Part shown: one piece after another, positions 1 to 8,651 of the stretch
How the letters are laid out: every line of letters begins with the position of its first letter
Position numbering within the stretch: the first letter of the stretch is position 1
Assembly (NCBI GenBank): GCA_017301975.1
Contig: JAFLEI010000044.1
Span: 1-49,490 of the forward strand
Source: Verrucomicrobiota bacterium
Lineage (GTDB): Bacteria; Verrucomicrobiota; Verrucomicrobiia; Verrucomicrobiales; Verrucomicrobiaceae
DNA: 49,490 bases
Direction: 5' to 3'
The notes under the pieces: model-generated
The model's database searches: none
Seen by the model: only the letters and a program-made list of their open reading frames with translations
What the model was told of the DNA's origin: nothing
Program-made: the position numbers and the translations under genes

Positions 1-118
1 TTGCTGCTCTTGTTTGTTTTGGGGCTTTGGGTAGTTTGCTTGGCCATGTGGGTGGTGTGTTCAGGTTGCTCAACACTTCCTTCTTATCACCGATCCGCTT
101 CGGTGACTCCGCCCACAT
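1..118 (-). other. Possible start of an unrecognised gene cut by the left edge
   Basis: An ATG on the minus strand at 118-116 opens a frame that stays open to the window edge (39 codons). It begins MWAESPKRIGDKKEV and is rich in Pro, Lys and Thr. It would lie 60 bases downstream of proS in the same direction. No domain or family is visible in so short a piece. The plus-strand frame over the same bases looks no better. Whether this is a gene at all is uncertain. Confidence 0.2.
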
Positions 119-177
119 GGTATCTACAGCCGCGCTTACAGCGCAGTGTTAAGCTTGATCAGCATCTGATTGCCACC

Positions 178-1692
178 TCAATAACTGCGCGCAAACACCA
201 CGCGGCGTGAGCTTGGCTTGCCGGTGAGGAAGCATTTGCCTTCTTCGGCAAACTGGTCGCCGTGTGGGACGCAGCGGATGGTCACCTTCAGATCTTTGCT
301 GAGGGTGTCTTCATCGTCGCTGCTGCCGGCCCAGTGCATGAGGGCAAAGCCGCCTTCGGAGTCTTCCGCAAAGAATGCTTTGAACTCCTCCAGCGTTTCG
401 AACTTTTTCATGTTGGCATCGCGCAGGGCGGTGGCACGGGCGAGCAGCGCATCCTGAATCTCCTGCAGACGATCCTTCACGGACTGGAGGAACTCTTCCT
501 TCGGCACGAACTCCTTGGCCTTCGGTCCCTGATCGCGGCGGCAAACGGCCACGCTGCGGTTCGTGATGTCACGAGGTCCCATCTCGAGGCGCATCGGCAC
601 GCCTTTCTTGATCCACTCCCAGTTCTTCGCGCCGCCTTGCAGATCGCGCTTGTCCACATGCACGCGCAGCGGCTCACCGGCGAAGGTCTGGGCGCGCAGG
701 GTCTGGGCCAGGGCTTCGCAGGCGGCGATGACTTCATCGCGCGTGTCCGCCTTCGGCGTGACGGGCAGGATGACGATCTGATTCGGTGCCACGCGTGGTG
801 GGATAATGACGCCGTCGTCATCGCCATGGGCCATGATGACCGTGCCGATCATACGCGTGCTCACGCCCCAGCTCGTGGTGTGGGCTAGCTGGCGCGTGTT
901 GTCGCGGCCAAGGAACTGGATGTTCGCGGCCTTGGCGAAGTTTTGACCGAGATAATGTGACGTACCGGCCTGGATGGCCTTCTTGTCCTGCACCATGGCT
1001 TCCACGGTGAATGTCTGCACGGCACCGGGGAAACGCTCGCGCTCGGTTTTCTCGCCAGGGATGACGGGGATGGCAAGGTGGTCGCGCATGAAGTCTTCGT
1101 ACACCTTGTGCATGGTGCGGGTTTCCGCGATGGCCTCCTCCGCCGTTTCATGGGCGGTGTGGCCTTCCTGCCAGAGGAACTCGGCGGTGCGCAGGAAGAG
1201 GCGCGGGCGCATCTCCCAGCGCATGACGTTGCACCATTGGTTGATGAGCAGCGGCAGGTCGCGGTAGCTTTCCACCCAGCGGGCGAAAGCGGCGCCGATG
1301 ATCGTTTCCGAAGTCGGACGAATCACGAAGGGCTCGGCCAGTTCGCCGGTGGGAATCATCTTCGTGGTGCCGTCCGGCTGCTTCTGCGCTTCGAGGCGGT
1401 GATGCGTGACCACGGCGCACTCGGTGGCAAAGCCCTCGGCGTGCTGCGCTTCTTTTTCAAGATAGCTCAAGGGGATGAGCAGCGGGAAATAGGCGTTCAC
1501 ATGGCCGGTTTCCTTGAATTTCAAATCGAGCTGGCGCTGGATGTTTTCCCACAGTCCGTAGCCCCACGGCTTGATCACCATGCAGCCGCGCACCTCGGAG
1601 TTCTCCGCCATGTCGGCGGCACGAACGACCTGCTGGTACCATTCGGGAAAGTCTTGGGCGCGTGTAGGGGTGATGGCGGTGGCGTTGCTCAT
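178..1692 (-). CDS. proS: Prolyl-tRNA synthetase, type 3 (eukaryote/archaea-like)
   Basis: Charges tRNA-Pro with proline in the cytoplasm. The 504-residue protein has the class II aminoacyl-tRNA synthetase core: motif 2 around RPRLFLRTAEFLWQEGHTAH and motif 3 around a Gly-rich stretch ending in IIPPRVAP. It lacks the roughly 180-residue editing insertion of ordinary bacterial ProS. It ends in a compact C-terminal domain whose last residue is Tyr. Both traits mark the short type 3 enzyme, which is common in some bacterial phyla. I chose the ATG at 1692 because the upstream extension of the frame (47 residues) has no family character and the enzyme normally begins just before the DFPEWYQQV segment. 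There is no Shine-Dalgarno sequence. It is divergent from the toxin-antitoxin pair 131 bases away. Confidence 0.95.
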   Translation of the reverse strand: MSNATAITPTRAQDFPEWYQQVVRAADMAENSEVRGCMVIKPWGYGLWENIQRQLDLKFKETGHVNAYFPLLIPLSYLEKEAQHAEGFATECAVVTHHRLEAQKQPDGTTKMIPTGELAEPFVIRPTSETIIGAAFARWVESYRDLPLLINQWCNVMRWEMRPRLFLRTAEFLWQEGHTAHETAEEAIAETRTMHKVYEDFMRDHLAIPVIPGEKTERERFPGAVQTFTVEAMVQDKKAIQAGTSHYLGQNFAKAANIQFLGRDNTRQLAHTTSWGVSTRMIGTVIMAHGDDDGVIIPPRVAPNQIVILPVTPKADTRDEVIAACEALAQTLRAQTFAGEPLRVHVDKRDLQGGAKNWEWIKKGVPMRLEMGPRDITNRSVAVCRRDQGPKAKEFVPKEEFLQSVKDRLQEIQDALLARATALRDANMKKFETLEEFKAFFAEDSEGGFALMHWAGSSDDEDTLSKDLKVTIRCVPHGDQFAEEGKCFLTGKPSSRRVVFARSY

Positions 1693-1823
1693 GGAATAAT
1701 TGGGGACGCGCAGGATAGAAGCATTCGGCGGGCGGTCAATGACCGGGTGGTTTGAGGTTTGGACCTTCAGTGGCAAGCTGGTGAGCCCTTGACCGCAGAT
1801 TCGTTTTCCATTACACTCCTTCC

Positions 1824-2060
1824 ATGGCTGCAACCTTTGACACCGTTCTGGAAAGCGCGCTGCTGCTGCCAGTGCAAGACCGCTCCCGCATGGCGGCGCG
1901 TCTCATCGAGAGCGTGGACGCCACTGAGGGCACCGAACTGAGTCCGGCGTGGTGCACTGAAATCGACCGCCGCATCGAAGCGGCACGCAGCGGCACCAGC
2001 CACCGCATTCCACACGCGCAGGTCATGAGTGAGGCCCGCAGCCTGCTGGCTCAGCTCTGA
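1824..2060 (+). CDS. Antitoxin of a RelE/ParE-type module (addiction-module protein family)
   Basis: A 78-residue protein with the helical pattern of the small 'addiction module' antitoxins (Pfam Unstab_antitox type). It carries a hydrophobic segment TVLESALLLPVQDRSRMAARLIESVD, given here as two halves (TVLESALLLPV and QDRSRMAARLIESVD), then a Trp and an amphipathic C-terminal helix likely to wrap the toxin. The stop lies 14 bases before the toxin start, so the two are probably co-transcribed, with the antitoxin first as is usual. Regulation is probably by autorepression of the pair, as known in the family. No operator could be defined in the 131-base divergent region shared with proS. The ATG follows a pyrimidine-rich leader with no Shine-Dalgarno sequence. 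Confidence 0.8.
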   Translation: MAATFDTVLESALLLPVQDRSRMAARLIESVDATEGTELSPAWCTEIDRRIEAARSGTSHRIPHAQVMSEARSLLAQL

Positions 2061-2074
2061 ACAGCAGTCCGGGC

Positions 2075-2383
2075 ATGACTGAAATCACCTGGGATGAAGA
2101 GGCAAGGTGCGAGCTTAACTGCTCCGCCCTGTATCTAGCCAAACGCGGTGGCAAAGATCTGGGCGAGCGCTTCCTGAAACAGGTCGAAGCCGCCATTGCA
2201 CCCGCGGGCACTGACCCCGTGAGATATCGAAAATTTCGCAAAGATGCCCGCAAAGTGCGAGTCGAGCACTTTCCCTACCACGTCGTTTATTGGCATGATG
2301 AGGCAAGCTTCAGCATTCACATCGTTGCCATTGCCCATGCGAGCCGGGAGCCCGAGTACTGGCAAGAGCGCATGTCCGGCTAA
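2075..2383 (+). CDS. RelE/ParE-family toxin
   Basis: A 102-residue protein of the RelE/ParE (plasmid-stabilisation) fold. An N-terminal helix pair (the GERFLKQVEAAI region) is followed by the strand-rich end VRVEHFPYHVVYWHDEASF and the closing segment IVAIAHASREPEYWQ. The final HASREPEYW is typical of chromosomal ParE/RelE-like toxins. Members either cut mRNA in the ribosome or inhibit gyrase. The sequence alone does not say which this one does. It sits directly downstream of its presumed antitoxin. The module lies between proS and a sugar dehydrogenase with no mobile-element remnants nearby. Confidence 0.82.
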   Translation: MTEITWDEEARCELNCSALYLAKRGGKDLGERFLKQVEAAIAPAGTDPVRYRKFRKDARKVRVEHFPYHVVYWHDEASFSIHIVAIAHASREPEYWQERMSG

Positions 2384-2457
2384 AGCCCGCCCCTCCCCCA
2401 AAAAAATCTTCATTGCCCTGCAAGACTCGGTCCGCAAAGACTGACTATCTCGTTCTT

Positions 2458-3630
2458 ATGCGCTCCCTTCTCTGCCTCGCCTTCCTCACGTCGGCTGCTT
2501 TTGCTGCCGATACTCACAAGCTGACCCGTGTTTATGAAAAGCTCCCCACGGAGCGCCCTATCGCGCTGGCGATCCCGGAGGATGGCAGTGGCCGTGAGTT
2601 TCTGGCGCTGCAGCGCGGGCAGATTCTGATCCTGCCGAAGGACGAGGCAGGCAGCGAGGCGAAAACCTTCCTCGATCTCTCCCCGCGTGGCATGGAGGCG
2701 AAAGACGGCTTCTTTGAAGAAGGGCTCAACGGCCTGGCTTTCCACCCGAAGTTCAAGGACAACGGCCTCTTCTACCTCTGCTACACCATGCAGAAGCCCA
2801 AGCGCCTCGTCATCACCGAGATGAAGGCCAATGGCGACAAGGCGGATGAAAGCACCGAGCGCTCGCTCCTCGAAATCCCGCTGGTGAACTGGAACCACCA
2901 CGGCGGCAACATCGTCTTCGGCCCCGATGGCTTCCTCTACATCGGCGTGGGCGACAACTCCAAGCGCAACGGCGAGCTCAAGATGTCCCAGCTCAATGCC
3001 ACGCTCTACGGCAAGATCCTCCGCATCGACGTCAACAACCGCGACTACGCCAAGGCCTACGGTATCCCCGCCGACAATCCTTTTGCCAGCGGCGTGAACG
3101 CCCTGCCACAGATCTACGCGAACGGCATCCGCAATCCCTGGGGCCTGAGCTTTGACGCCAAAGGCCACCTCTGGTGCGCCGACGTGGGCCAGGACATCTG
3201 GGAAGAAATCAACTGGATCACCAACGGCGGCAACTACGGCTGGAACTTCCGCGAAGGCCCCGCCGCCTTCCCTCTCATGACCGACACGCCGCCCGCCGAC
3301 GCCAAGTTCATCGAGCCCGTCCATGCCTACAGCCACGCTGACGGCCTCAGCATCACCGGCGGCATCGTTTACACCGGGAAGGCACTGCCAGAGCTGCAGG
3401 GCGCCTATGTGTATGGCGACTTCATCCTCGGCAAAATCTGGGCGCTCAAGACCGACGACAGTGGCAAGAAGCTGAGCAACGAACAGATCTACACCAGCCC
3501 GCAGACACCTGCCGCTGATCCCAAGAAGAAGCCCACCGTGCTGGTCAAACCGACCGCCTTCTGCGCCAACGCCGCCGGAGAGATGCTCGTGCTCGACTGG
3601 AACGGCGCGATCTACAAGCTGGGCAAGTAA
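2458..3630 (+). CDS. Exported PQQ-dependent sugar dehydrogenase (six-bladed propeller)
   Basis: A 390-residue secreted protein of the soluble glucose/aldose dehydrogenase family (GSDH, YliI-like), which oxidises sugars with pyrroloquinoline quinone in the periplasm. The signal peptide is MRSLLCLAFLTSAAFA, cut before ADT. Family marks are GLNGLAFHPKFKDNGLFYL, the NHHGGNIVFGPDGFLYIG segment, NPFA...ANGIRNPWGLSFD and DVGQDIWEEIN...GGNYGWNFREG. The start at 2458 is chosen because it begins the signal peptide; the extra 15 upstream residues have no such character. In Verrucomicrobiota and Planctomycetes such proteins are common and the true substrate is usually unknown. Whether this one binds PQQ cannot be decided here. 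Confidence 0.9.
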   Translation: MRSLLCLAFLTSAAFAADTHKLTRVYEKLPTERPIALAIPEDGSGREFLALQRGQILILPKDEAGSEAKTFLDLSPRGMEAKDGFFEEGLNGLAFHPKFKDNGLFYLCYTMQKPKRLVITEMKANGDKADESTERSLLEIPLVNWNHHGGNIVFGPDGFLYIGVGDNSKRNGELKMSQLNATLYGKILRIDVNNRDYAKAYGIPADNPFASGVNALPQIYANGIRNPWGLSFDAKGHLWCADVGQDIWEEINWITNGGNYGWNFREGPAAFPLMTDTPPADAKFIEPVHAYSHADGLSITGGIVYTGKALPELQGAYVYGDFILGKIWALKTDDSGKKLSNEQIYTSPQTPAADPKKKPTVLVKPTAFCANAAGEMLVLDWNGAIYKLGK

Positions 3631-3655
3631 AACGTATTTCCCAATTCGTGTGTGG

Positions 3656-3681
3656 TAGGGCGAGCTGCAAAGCTCGCCCTA
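3656..3681. terminator. Perfect 11-bp hairpin after the sugar dehydrogenase
   Basis: TAGGGCGAGCT at 3656-3666 pairs perfectly with AGCTCGCCCTA at 3671-3681 around a GCAA loop, 25 bases after the stop codon. There is no strong T tract, so it may be a weak or bidirectional terminator or a REP-like palindrome. Confidence 0.5.
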
Positions 3682-3685
3682 TCGT

Positions 3686-3952
3686 TTATCCCCCGGATCC
3701 AACGACCATGAAGCGGGCCCCGTCGATGTGATTGGCAATGCTATTGGACAGCAACAGCGTTGCAGCCAAGGCAACCACCAGCCACACCAGACAAAAAGCA
3801 GCAGCAGCCCGGCCATCATAGCGGCCATCGCATGCAGCAGCGGCCTTGGCAGGGTGATTCTCGGCTTCCTTTTTTCGCTCATTCCCGCCGAGGAAGTACC
3901 GACGCAGGGATTGGAAACAACCAGTGCATAAGAAGCGCCCTCCTCCGCCCAC
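3686..3952 (-). CDS. Doubtful small membrane protein, possibly frameshifted
   Basis: The 450 bases between 3631 and 4080 hold no clear gene. On the minus strand one frame of 88 residues ends with a good transmembrane stretch (AFCLVWLVVALAATLLL) and a natural-looking tail (SNSIANHIDGARF). A second overlapping frame (minus strand, 3882 to 3679) starts MSEKRKPRITLPRPLLHAM and also runs into a hydrophobic segment. The good start of one frame and the good end of the other suggest either a single small membrane gene with a frameshift or plain coincidence in GC-rich DNA. No family is recognised. Confidence 0.25.
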   Translation of the reverse strand: MGGGGRFLCTGCFQSLRRYFLGGNERKKEAENHPAKAAAACDGRYDGRAAAAFCLVWLVVALAATLLLSNSIANHIDGARFMVVGSGG

Positions 3953-4080
3953 TTTCAGTACATCCTTCGTCTTTCAAACAATTGAACATCAAGATTGTCC
4001 TTCCTGCCCCATTTTTTGGCAGCCGCTCCTCTGACGAAAGTCTTGCCCTTCATGTGGCGTAATTCAGGACGTCCCCCCTT

Positions 4081-7000
4081 ATGATGCCCAAAACCACCCT
4101 TTCGCTGACCTGTGCGGCTTTCGCCGCTGTGTCTCTTCACGCCCAGGATTCGGCCGAAAAAATCACCTATCAGGATCACATCCGCCCGCTGCTGGAGAAC
4201 AAATGCTTCTCCTGCCACAACCCTGACAAGAAAAAGGGCGATCTCGATCTGACCAGCTTCGGCGCCCTCATGAACGGCGGCGGCGGCGGGTCCGTGGTGG
4301 ATCCCGGCAATGTGGACAGCAGCCGCATCTGGAGCACCTGCGCCAAGAAGGAAGAGCCCTTCATGCCGCCGGAAGGCGCACCGCTGGGGCCAAAGGATCT
4401 CGATCTCATCGCTGCCTGGGTCAAAGGCGGCGTGCTCGATACCAAGTCAAGCATCGCCAAGAAATCCGCCAAGCCCAAGGTGGACATGGCGGTCAGCGTC
4501 ACCAGCGGCAAGCCGGAAGGCCCCATCGCCAAGCCTGAGCACGTGCTGCTGGAGCCCGTCATCGTCACCCAGCACACCACCGCAATCACGGCCATGGCCG
4601 CCAGCCCGTGGACCTCTCTGATGGCTCTGGCCGCGCCCAAGCAGATCCTGCTCTACGACACCGACACAAAGCAGCTCGTCGGCATCTTCCCGTACACCGA
4701 AGGCTACGCGCGCAGCCTGCGCTTCAGCCGCAATGGCTCCCTGCTCATCATGGGCGGTGGTCGCGGCGGCAAAAACGGCCACGCCATTGTGTGGGACGTC
4801 AAAACCGGCAAACGCATCACCGAAGTCGGCAAGGAGTTCGATCAGGTCATGTCCGCGGACATCAGCCCCGACCACAAGAGAATCGTGATCGGCAGCCCTT
4901 CGAAAAAGGTCAAAGTGTACAGCACGGCCAATGGCGAAGAGGAATACGTCATCAGCAAACACACCGAGTGGGTCATGAGCACCACCTTCAGCCCGGATGG
5001 CGTGCTGCTGGCCACCAGCGACCGCAACGGCAACGTCAATGTCTGGGAAGCCGAAAACGGCGGTGAATTCTACATCTTGGGACAGCACAAGGCCTCCTGC
5101 GTGGACCTCGCCTGGCGCGCTGATTCCAACATCCTCGCCTCCTGCTCCATGGACGGCACGATCAGCACTTGGGAAATGAACGAAGGCAAGCTGGTCAAGA
5201 ACTGGGCCGCTCACGGTGGCGGCGTGCAGTCCGTTTCCTTCACTCCTGATGGCAAGATCGTCTCCTCCGGCAACGACGGCCTCGTCCGCGTCTGGGACAT
5301 CAACGGCAACAAGCTCGGTGAAGCCCCCAGCCAGGGTGACCTCGTCACCAAGGTCGTCGCGCTCTTTGATTCCAAATCCGCCATCTCCGCCAACTGGCGC
5401 GGCGAAATCAAGATGTGGGACATCGCCACGCCAAAGCTTGCCGAAACCGGCCTGCTCACCAGCAATCCTTCCCAGATCGCCCAGCGCATCGTGCAGACCG
5501 AGCAGCGTCTGGCCGAGCTGACCACCAAGCTCCCCACTCTGCAGGCAGCCATCAAAACCGCCGAGGCCGATGCCAAGGCGCGTGATGCAGCCCTGGCCAA
5601 AGTCCGTGCCGAAGTCGCCGCCAATGAAGCGCGCAGCAAGAACCTCCCTGGTGAGATCGCCAATGACGAGAAAGCCCTGGCTGCGCTGAAAGCCGCCCGC
5701 GCCAAGGCCGAGCAGGACAAAGCAGCCCGCACGGCTGCCATCAAAGCCCACGCTGAAAAGTCCGCCAAGATCGCCGCGCAGGAGAAAGAGCTTGCCCCGG
5801 TGGCTGCCGAAGCCGCCAAACTGGCCGCAGCCAAAGCGGAACCGCAGAAGATTGCCCCCGTGAAGGCCAAAGCCGATCAGCTCGCCGCAGCTCTCGCCAA
5901 AGCCAAGGCCGAGCTGGGTGCCGCACCTGCAGCTCCGGCGGATCTCGACAAGCTCATCGCGGAAACCGACGCCAAGATCAAAGCCACGGCGGACGGCATC
6001 GCCGCCAAGAAGGCCGAACTGCCCAAGCTGCCCGCCCTGGTGAAGGCCGGACCGGACCGCATCAAGAATGCTGAGGCAAATGCAGTCGCTGGCAGGACCA
6101 ACCTCGCCAGCGCGCAAAACGCGGCCAAATCCGCCAGCAGTGAAATCGGCGTCCTGCAAAAGGTGCCCACCGCATTGAAGGCCGCGCAGTTCAACACCGG
6201 CGTGCTCGCCGAGAAGGAAAAACTCGCCAAGCTCGAAGCGGATTTCACCGATTTCACGGAAGCCAAGAAAGACGCCGAAGCCACCAAGGTCTCTGCCGCA
6301 GCACGCATTGAAGAATCGAAAAAAGCCATCGCCGCATCCATCGCCGCCCAGCCCGGTCTGGAAGCCGTGCTGAAAAAAGTGCAGGGAGAGCAGGCCGGCC
6401 TCGAAACCGCCATCAAACCCGCCCGCGACGCCGATGCCGCCGCTGCTGCCAAGGTGAACGAGCAGAAGGCCATCATCACCAGCAAGGAAGCTGAAATCGC
6501 CGCCGCTGCCAAAGCCAAGGACGCAGCCATCGCCGCAGCCAAGAAAGCTGCCGAGGACATCTCCAAGCTCATCGCTACCAAAAAGAGAAGCCTCGCCGAG
6601 GTCAATGCCAAGCTCGCCGCCCCCGAGAAAGCCGTGAAGGCCAAACAGGATGCCGTGGCTCCGAAAGACGCCGCCCTCGCAGCCGCCAAGAAAGCGCATG
6701 CCGATGCCACCGCAGATCTCGCCAGCAAAGCCAAGGCCGACAAGGATGCCGAGGCCGCTCTGGCTGCGACGACTGCCGCCCAGACCGCTGCTGAAAAAGC
6801 CCTGTCCGACACCCGCGCCAAGCAGAAGCCTATGACGGATGCCGTGACTGCTGCGAAGAAAGAACTCGCCGCCAAAGCGGGCGATCCTGCCCTCACCGCC
6901 AAAGTGGCGGCAGCCGAGAAAGCAGCGGCAGACACCGCCAATGCCATCAAGGCAGCGGAAGCTGACGTGAATGCGAAAAAGAATGCCAAAGCCGGCGCTG

Positions 7001-7584
7001 TGAAAGCCCATGACGTGGCTCACGCCGCCAACAATCCGCAGGGCGTGAACAAAGCCCTGGCCGCGATCAAGACGGCCGAGCAGCAGCTTGCCCAGGCGAA
7101 AAACGAACTCGCCGCCGCCGAGAAGCAAGCCGCCACACCCCGTGCGCAGCGTGACGCCATCCAGAAGGAGATCGAAGCCCAGTCCAAGGCCCTCGCTGAC
7201 AAGCAGGCCGCGCCGGCTGCGATCGAGAAGGATTTTGCCGCCAAGATCGCGCCGCTGAACGCCGCCATCGCCGCTGCGAAGACCGCGCTGCCACCGCTGG
7301 AGCAGGCCTACGCCGCCGCCCATGGCAAGCTGGACGCCGAACAGAAAGTGCTCGATGCCAAAAAGGCCGAAGTCGCGAAAGCGAATGGTGAATTCGAAAG
7401 CGCCAAGAAAAAGAAAACCGACGCCGAAGCCACCATCGCCGCCGCCACCAAGGAAATCCCCGAGAAGGACAAGATCATCGCCGAAGCCACCGCCGAACTC
7501 GCCAAGCTGCAGCCTCAGCTCGACCCGATGCGCACCAAGGTGAAGCAGATGAACGAGCAGTATCTGACGATGCTGCCGAAGTGA
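4081..7584 (+). CDS. Giant exported planctomycete-type cytochrome c / WD40 / coiled-coil protein
   Basis: A 1167-residue protein in three parts. (1) After the signal peptide (about residues 1-22, ending SLHAQ) lies a planctomycete-type cytochrome c domain: heme motif C42-F-S-C45-H46 in NKCFSCHNPDKKKGDLDL, with a likely axial Met in the EPFMPPEG segment. (2) Residues of roughly 160-460 form WD40 repeats (for example GNVNVWEAENG, DGTISTWEM, DGLVRVWDINGN), giving a beta-propeller. (3) From about residue 465 to the end runs a nearly 700-residue Ala/Lys/Glu-rich stretch with heptad-like spacing and no proline-rich breaks of note, predicted to be a very long coiled coil. Cytochrome plus WD40 is a known combination in Planctomycetes and Verrucomicrobiota, with unknown function. 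The length of the coiled coil is what stands out. An exported role in electron transfer or cell-surface scaffolding is inference. Confidence 0.9.
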   Translation: MMPKTTLSLTCAAFAAVSLHAQDSAEKITYQDHIRPLLENKCFSCHNPDKKKGDLDLTSFGALMNGGGGGSVVDPGNVDSSRIWSTCAKKEEPFMPPEGAPLGPKDLDLIAAWVKGGVLDTKSSIAKKSAKPKVDMAVSVTSGKPEGPIAKPEHVLLEPVIVTQHTTAITAMAASPWTSLMALAAPKQILLYDTDTKQLVGIFPYTEGYARSLRFSRNGSLLIMGGGRGGKNGHAIVWDVKTGKRITEVGKEFDQVMSADISPDHKRIVIGSPSKKVKVYSTANGEEEYVISKHTEWVMSTTFSPDGVLLATSDRNGNVNVWEAENGGEFYILGQHKASCVDLAWRADSNILASCSMDGTISTWEMNEGKLVKNWAAHGGGVQSVSFTPDGKIVSSGNDGLVRVWDINGNKLGEAPSQGDLVTKVVALFDSKSAISANWRGEIKMWDIATPKLAETGLLTSNPSQIAQRIVQTEQRLAELTTKLPTLQAAIKTAEADAKARDAALAKVRAEVAANEARSKNLPGEIANDEKALAALKAARAKAEQDKAARTAAIKAHAEKSAKIAAQEKELAPVAAEAAKLAAAKAEPQKIAPVKAKADQLAAALAKAKAELGAAPAAPADLDKLIAETDAKIKATADGIAAKKAELPKLPALVKAGPDRIKNAEANAVAGRTNLASAQNAAKSASSEIGVLQKVPTALKAAQFNTGVLAEKEKLAKLEADFTDFTEAKKDAEATKVSAAARIEESKKAIAASIAAQPGLEAVLKKVQGEQAGLETAIKPARDADAAAAAKVNEQKAIITSKEAEIAAAAKAKDAAIAAAKKAAEDISKLIATKKRSLAEVNAKLAAPEKAVKAKQDAVAPKDAALAAAKKAHADATADLASKAKADKDAEAALAATTAAQTAAEKALSDTRAKQKPMTDAVTAAKKELAAKAGDPALTAKVAAAEKAAADTANAIKAAEADVNAKKNAKAGAVKAHDVAHAANNPQGVNKALAAIKTAEQQLAQAKNELAAAEKQAATPRAQRDAIQKEIEAQSKALADKQAAPAAIEKDFAAKIAPLNAAIAAAKTALPPLEQAYAAAHGKLDAEQKVLDAKKAEVAKANGEFESAKKKKTDAEATIAAATKEIPEKDKIIAEATAELAKLQPQLDPMRTKVKQMNEQYLTMLPK

Positions 7585-7660
7585 TCTTCTAGGCACCTGT
7601 GATTGGCAGACTGTGATGCGTCTTGAGCGCGGCGTCGAAAGCGCCAGCGCTCATGCAGGC

Positions 7661-7685
7661 GCGGAGCGTCTTGGTCTGCGGTGAC
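7661..7685 (+). repeat. Copy of the AGCGTCTTGG dispersed motif
   Basis: The segment contains AGCGTCTTGGTCTGCGGTGA, nearly the same as the motif found twice in inverted orientation at 43967-43995 and 44106-44135. It lies in the 262-base space between the coiled-coil gene and the GYF-domain gene, where no gene is seen. Confidence 0.5.
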
Positions 7686-7846
7686 ATGCCTGGGCGTTTT
7701 AAGGCTAACTTGGCTCGCGAGCGCTGGCGTTCTTGCGCCCGCCGGAGCTTCATCCAGCTTCCCATCCGCAAACAGCCCTTTTTTGCCCATGCGTCGATGA
7801 AACATCTAGACATCCGGGACGGGGCGCTGCTACAGGCGGGGCACAC

Positions 7847-8569
7847 ATGAGCGTCTATCAGGTCACCCGCGAAGGTCAGGAGCTTGGCTCCTTCGATGCC
7901 TCCCAGATTGAGGAGGGGCTGAAATCCGGCCAGTTTTTACCCAGCGACTGGGGCTGGCGGGAAGGCATGTCCGGCTGGCAGGGATTGACTGAGATTTTCG
8001 GCAGCTCTCCGGTCCCGCAGACCAAAGCGCCCTTATCTTCCCTGAGTGCCTTGGTAAGGAGACCGTCGGCCTCAAATCCGACTGACAGCCTGAATCCCTA
8101 CGCGGCACCATCCTCCAACGTTATAATGGTGGCAGGCGGCACCAATGGCACCGTGCCTTTCGCGGTGATCGAGGAACTCACCAACACCCGGTCGTGGGTG
8201 CGAACCATTGCCATCATACTGTGGATCAGTTTCTCATTGCAGACACTGGGGTTCCTTGTCATGGGCGGCTTGGCACTGCTCGGACTTATATCCAAATCGG
8301 GCATCGGCCCCGTGGGCGGGCCTGAGATAGTCATCTTGTTTGTCTTCTACGGCATCTTTGGCGCACTGACTTACTATCCGGCCAAGAAATTGAGCAAGTA
8401 TGCAGCCGACATTGCCAGCCTCGGACAATCTCAGTCGTTCACCGATTTGACTGCGGCTCTCGCAGAGCAGCGCCGCGTCTGGAAGTTCACCGCCACCCTC
8501 CTGATCATTTACTTGGCCATCATGCTGGTCATTTTCGTCGGGAGCACTCTTGTCAGCTTCGTTCGCTGA
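7847..8569 (+). CDS. GYF_2-domain membrane protein of unknown function
   Basis: A 240-residue protein. Residues 2-45 match the GYF_2 type (VYQVTREGQELGSFDASQI, then DWGWREGMSGWQGL), a domain that in many bacteria is fused to membrane modules. A Pro/Ser-rich linker ending NPYAAPSS follows. The C-terminal half carries about three membrane segments: AIILWISFSLQTLGFLVMGG, EIVILFVFYGIFGALTYY and FTATLLIIYLAIMLVIFVG. I chose the ATG at 7847 because it begins the domain directly; the 38 residues upstream have no family character. The GYF_2 domain is presumed to bind peptides on the cytoplasmic side. The function is unknown. Confidence 0.8.
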   Translation: MSVYQVTREGQELGSFDASQIEEGLKSGQFLPSDWGWREGMSGWQGLTEIFGSSPVPQTKAPLSSLSALVRRPSASNPTDSLNPYAAPSSNVIMVAGGTNGTVPFAVIEELTNTRSWVRTIAIILWISFSLQTLGFLVMGGLALLGLISKSGIGPVGGPEIVILFVFYGIFGALTYYPAKKLSKYAADIASLGQSQSFTDLTAALAEQRRVWKFTATLLIIYLAIMLVIFVGSTLVSFVR

Positions 8570-8651
8570 TCCCCCGCCCCCCGGCGCTTTCCTCCGCAGG
8601 AACACTTGAATTGCAGGAGGAAGGGAGGCATGGGAATGACGCGCCCAACCC

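Noticed and set aside
4447..7596. 1049-codon open frame antisense to the coiled-coil gene
   Set aside because: It is Gly/Leu/Phe-rich low complexity, the expected mirror of Ala/Lys/Glu codons on the other strand, with no domain or signal.
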